The notes under the pieces were generated by a model that ran no database searches, had not been told where the DNA came from, and saw only the letters and a program-made list of their open reading frames with translations. Below are positions 6,208 through 6,269 of a stretch of 6,269 bases of DNA, piece by piece. How positions within the stretch are numbered: the stretch's first letter is position 1; the number at the start of each line of letters is the position of its first letter. The position numbers were made by a program, and so were the translations under genes. The DNA is from Syntrophobacterales bacterium. GTDB taxonomy: Bacteria; Desulfobacterota; Syntrophia; Syntrophales; UBA6807. The stretch spans positions 1 to 6,269 of the forward strand of contig JAGGSD010000055.1 of assembly GCA_021159265.1 (NCBI GenBank), in the 5' to 3' direction.

Positions 6208-6269
6208 GTAACCGTTCTTGTCCCCGGACTGCATTTGGGATGCGTATTTACGGGAAAAGCGTCAGCTTC
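6208..6269 (+). repeat. Direct repeat, copy 2, cut by window end
   Basis: Same orientation as 5608-5689, lacking that copy's 20-base insertion, with two substitutions in the remaining 62 bases. The match is still in progress at the last base of the window, so the true repeat is longer. Confidence 0.85.

Overview
The window looks like chromosomal DNA from a strictly anaerobic bacterium, most likely in the Desulfobacterota (the sulfate-reducing or syntrophic former Deltaproteobacteria). The clue is the large gene: a double-flavin HdrA-type protein with many iron-sulfur cysteines, whose segments read like the long HdrA proteins of sulfate reducers. This assignment rests on remembered family resemblance, not on a search.

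There are two real genes, both on the minus strand and read from right to left. First is engB/ysxC (4992-5573), an essential ribosome-assembly GTPase. After a 176-base gap comes a very large gene (382-4815, 1477 residues) for an HdrA-like electron-transfer flavoprotein with a complete GltD/NfnB-like NAD(P)H-oxidoreductase module inserted in it. The gap holds a good sigma70-type promoter, so the large gene can be transcribed independently of engB. The expected design is that NAD(P)H delivers electrons to the inserted flavin module and a chain of [4Fe-4S] clusters links it to two HdrA-type flavin units and a C-terminal ferredoxin tail. The acceptor proteins (HdrB/C, MvhD or others) are not in this window.

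The flanks are unusually rich in repeats. A 160-bp sequence at 12-171 returns inverted at 5794-5953 (155 of 160 bases identical), so the two genes sit between long inverted repeats with no transposase inside. Much of each arm is built from degenerate 7-base units, and another heptamer run lies at 5974-6008. Between the left arm and the large gene is a 141-bp MITE-like element (236-376) with terminal inverted repeats, an internal hairpin fitting the ATTCCC-N8-GGGAAT pattern, and a possible 7-bp target duplication that overlaps the stop codon of the large gene. Right of engB, a repeat at 5608-5689 recurs in direct orientation at 6208-6269 and runs off the window. A short 15-bp direct repeat lies at 6111-6186.

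The most notable coding feature is the HdrA::GltD::HdrA architecture. The most notable non-coding feature is the heptad-based inverted-repeat pair. I saw no RNA gene, CRISPR array, transposase or origin.
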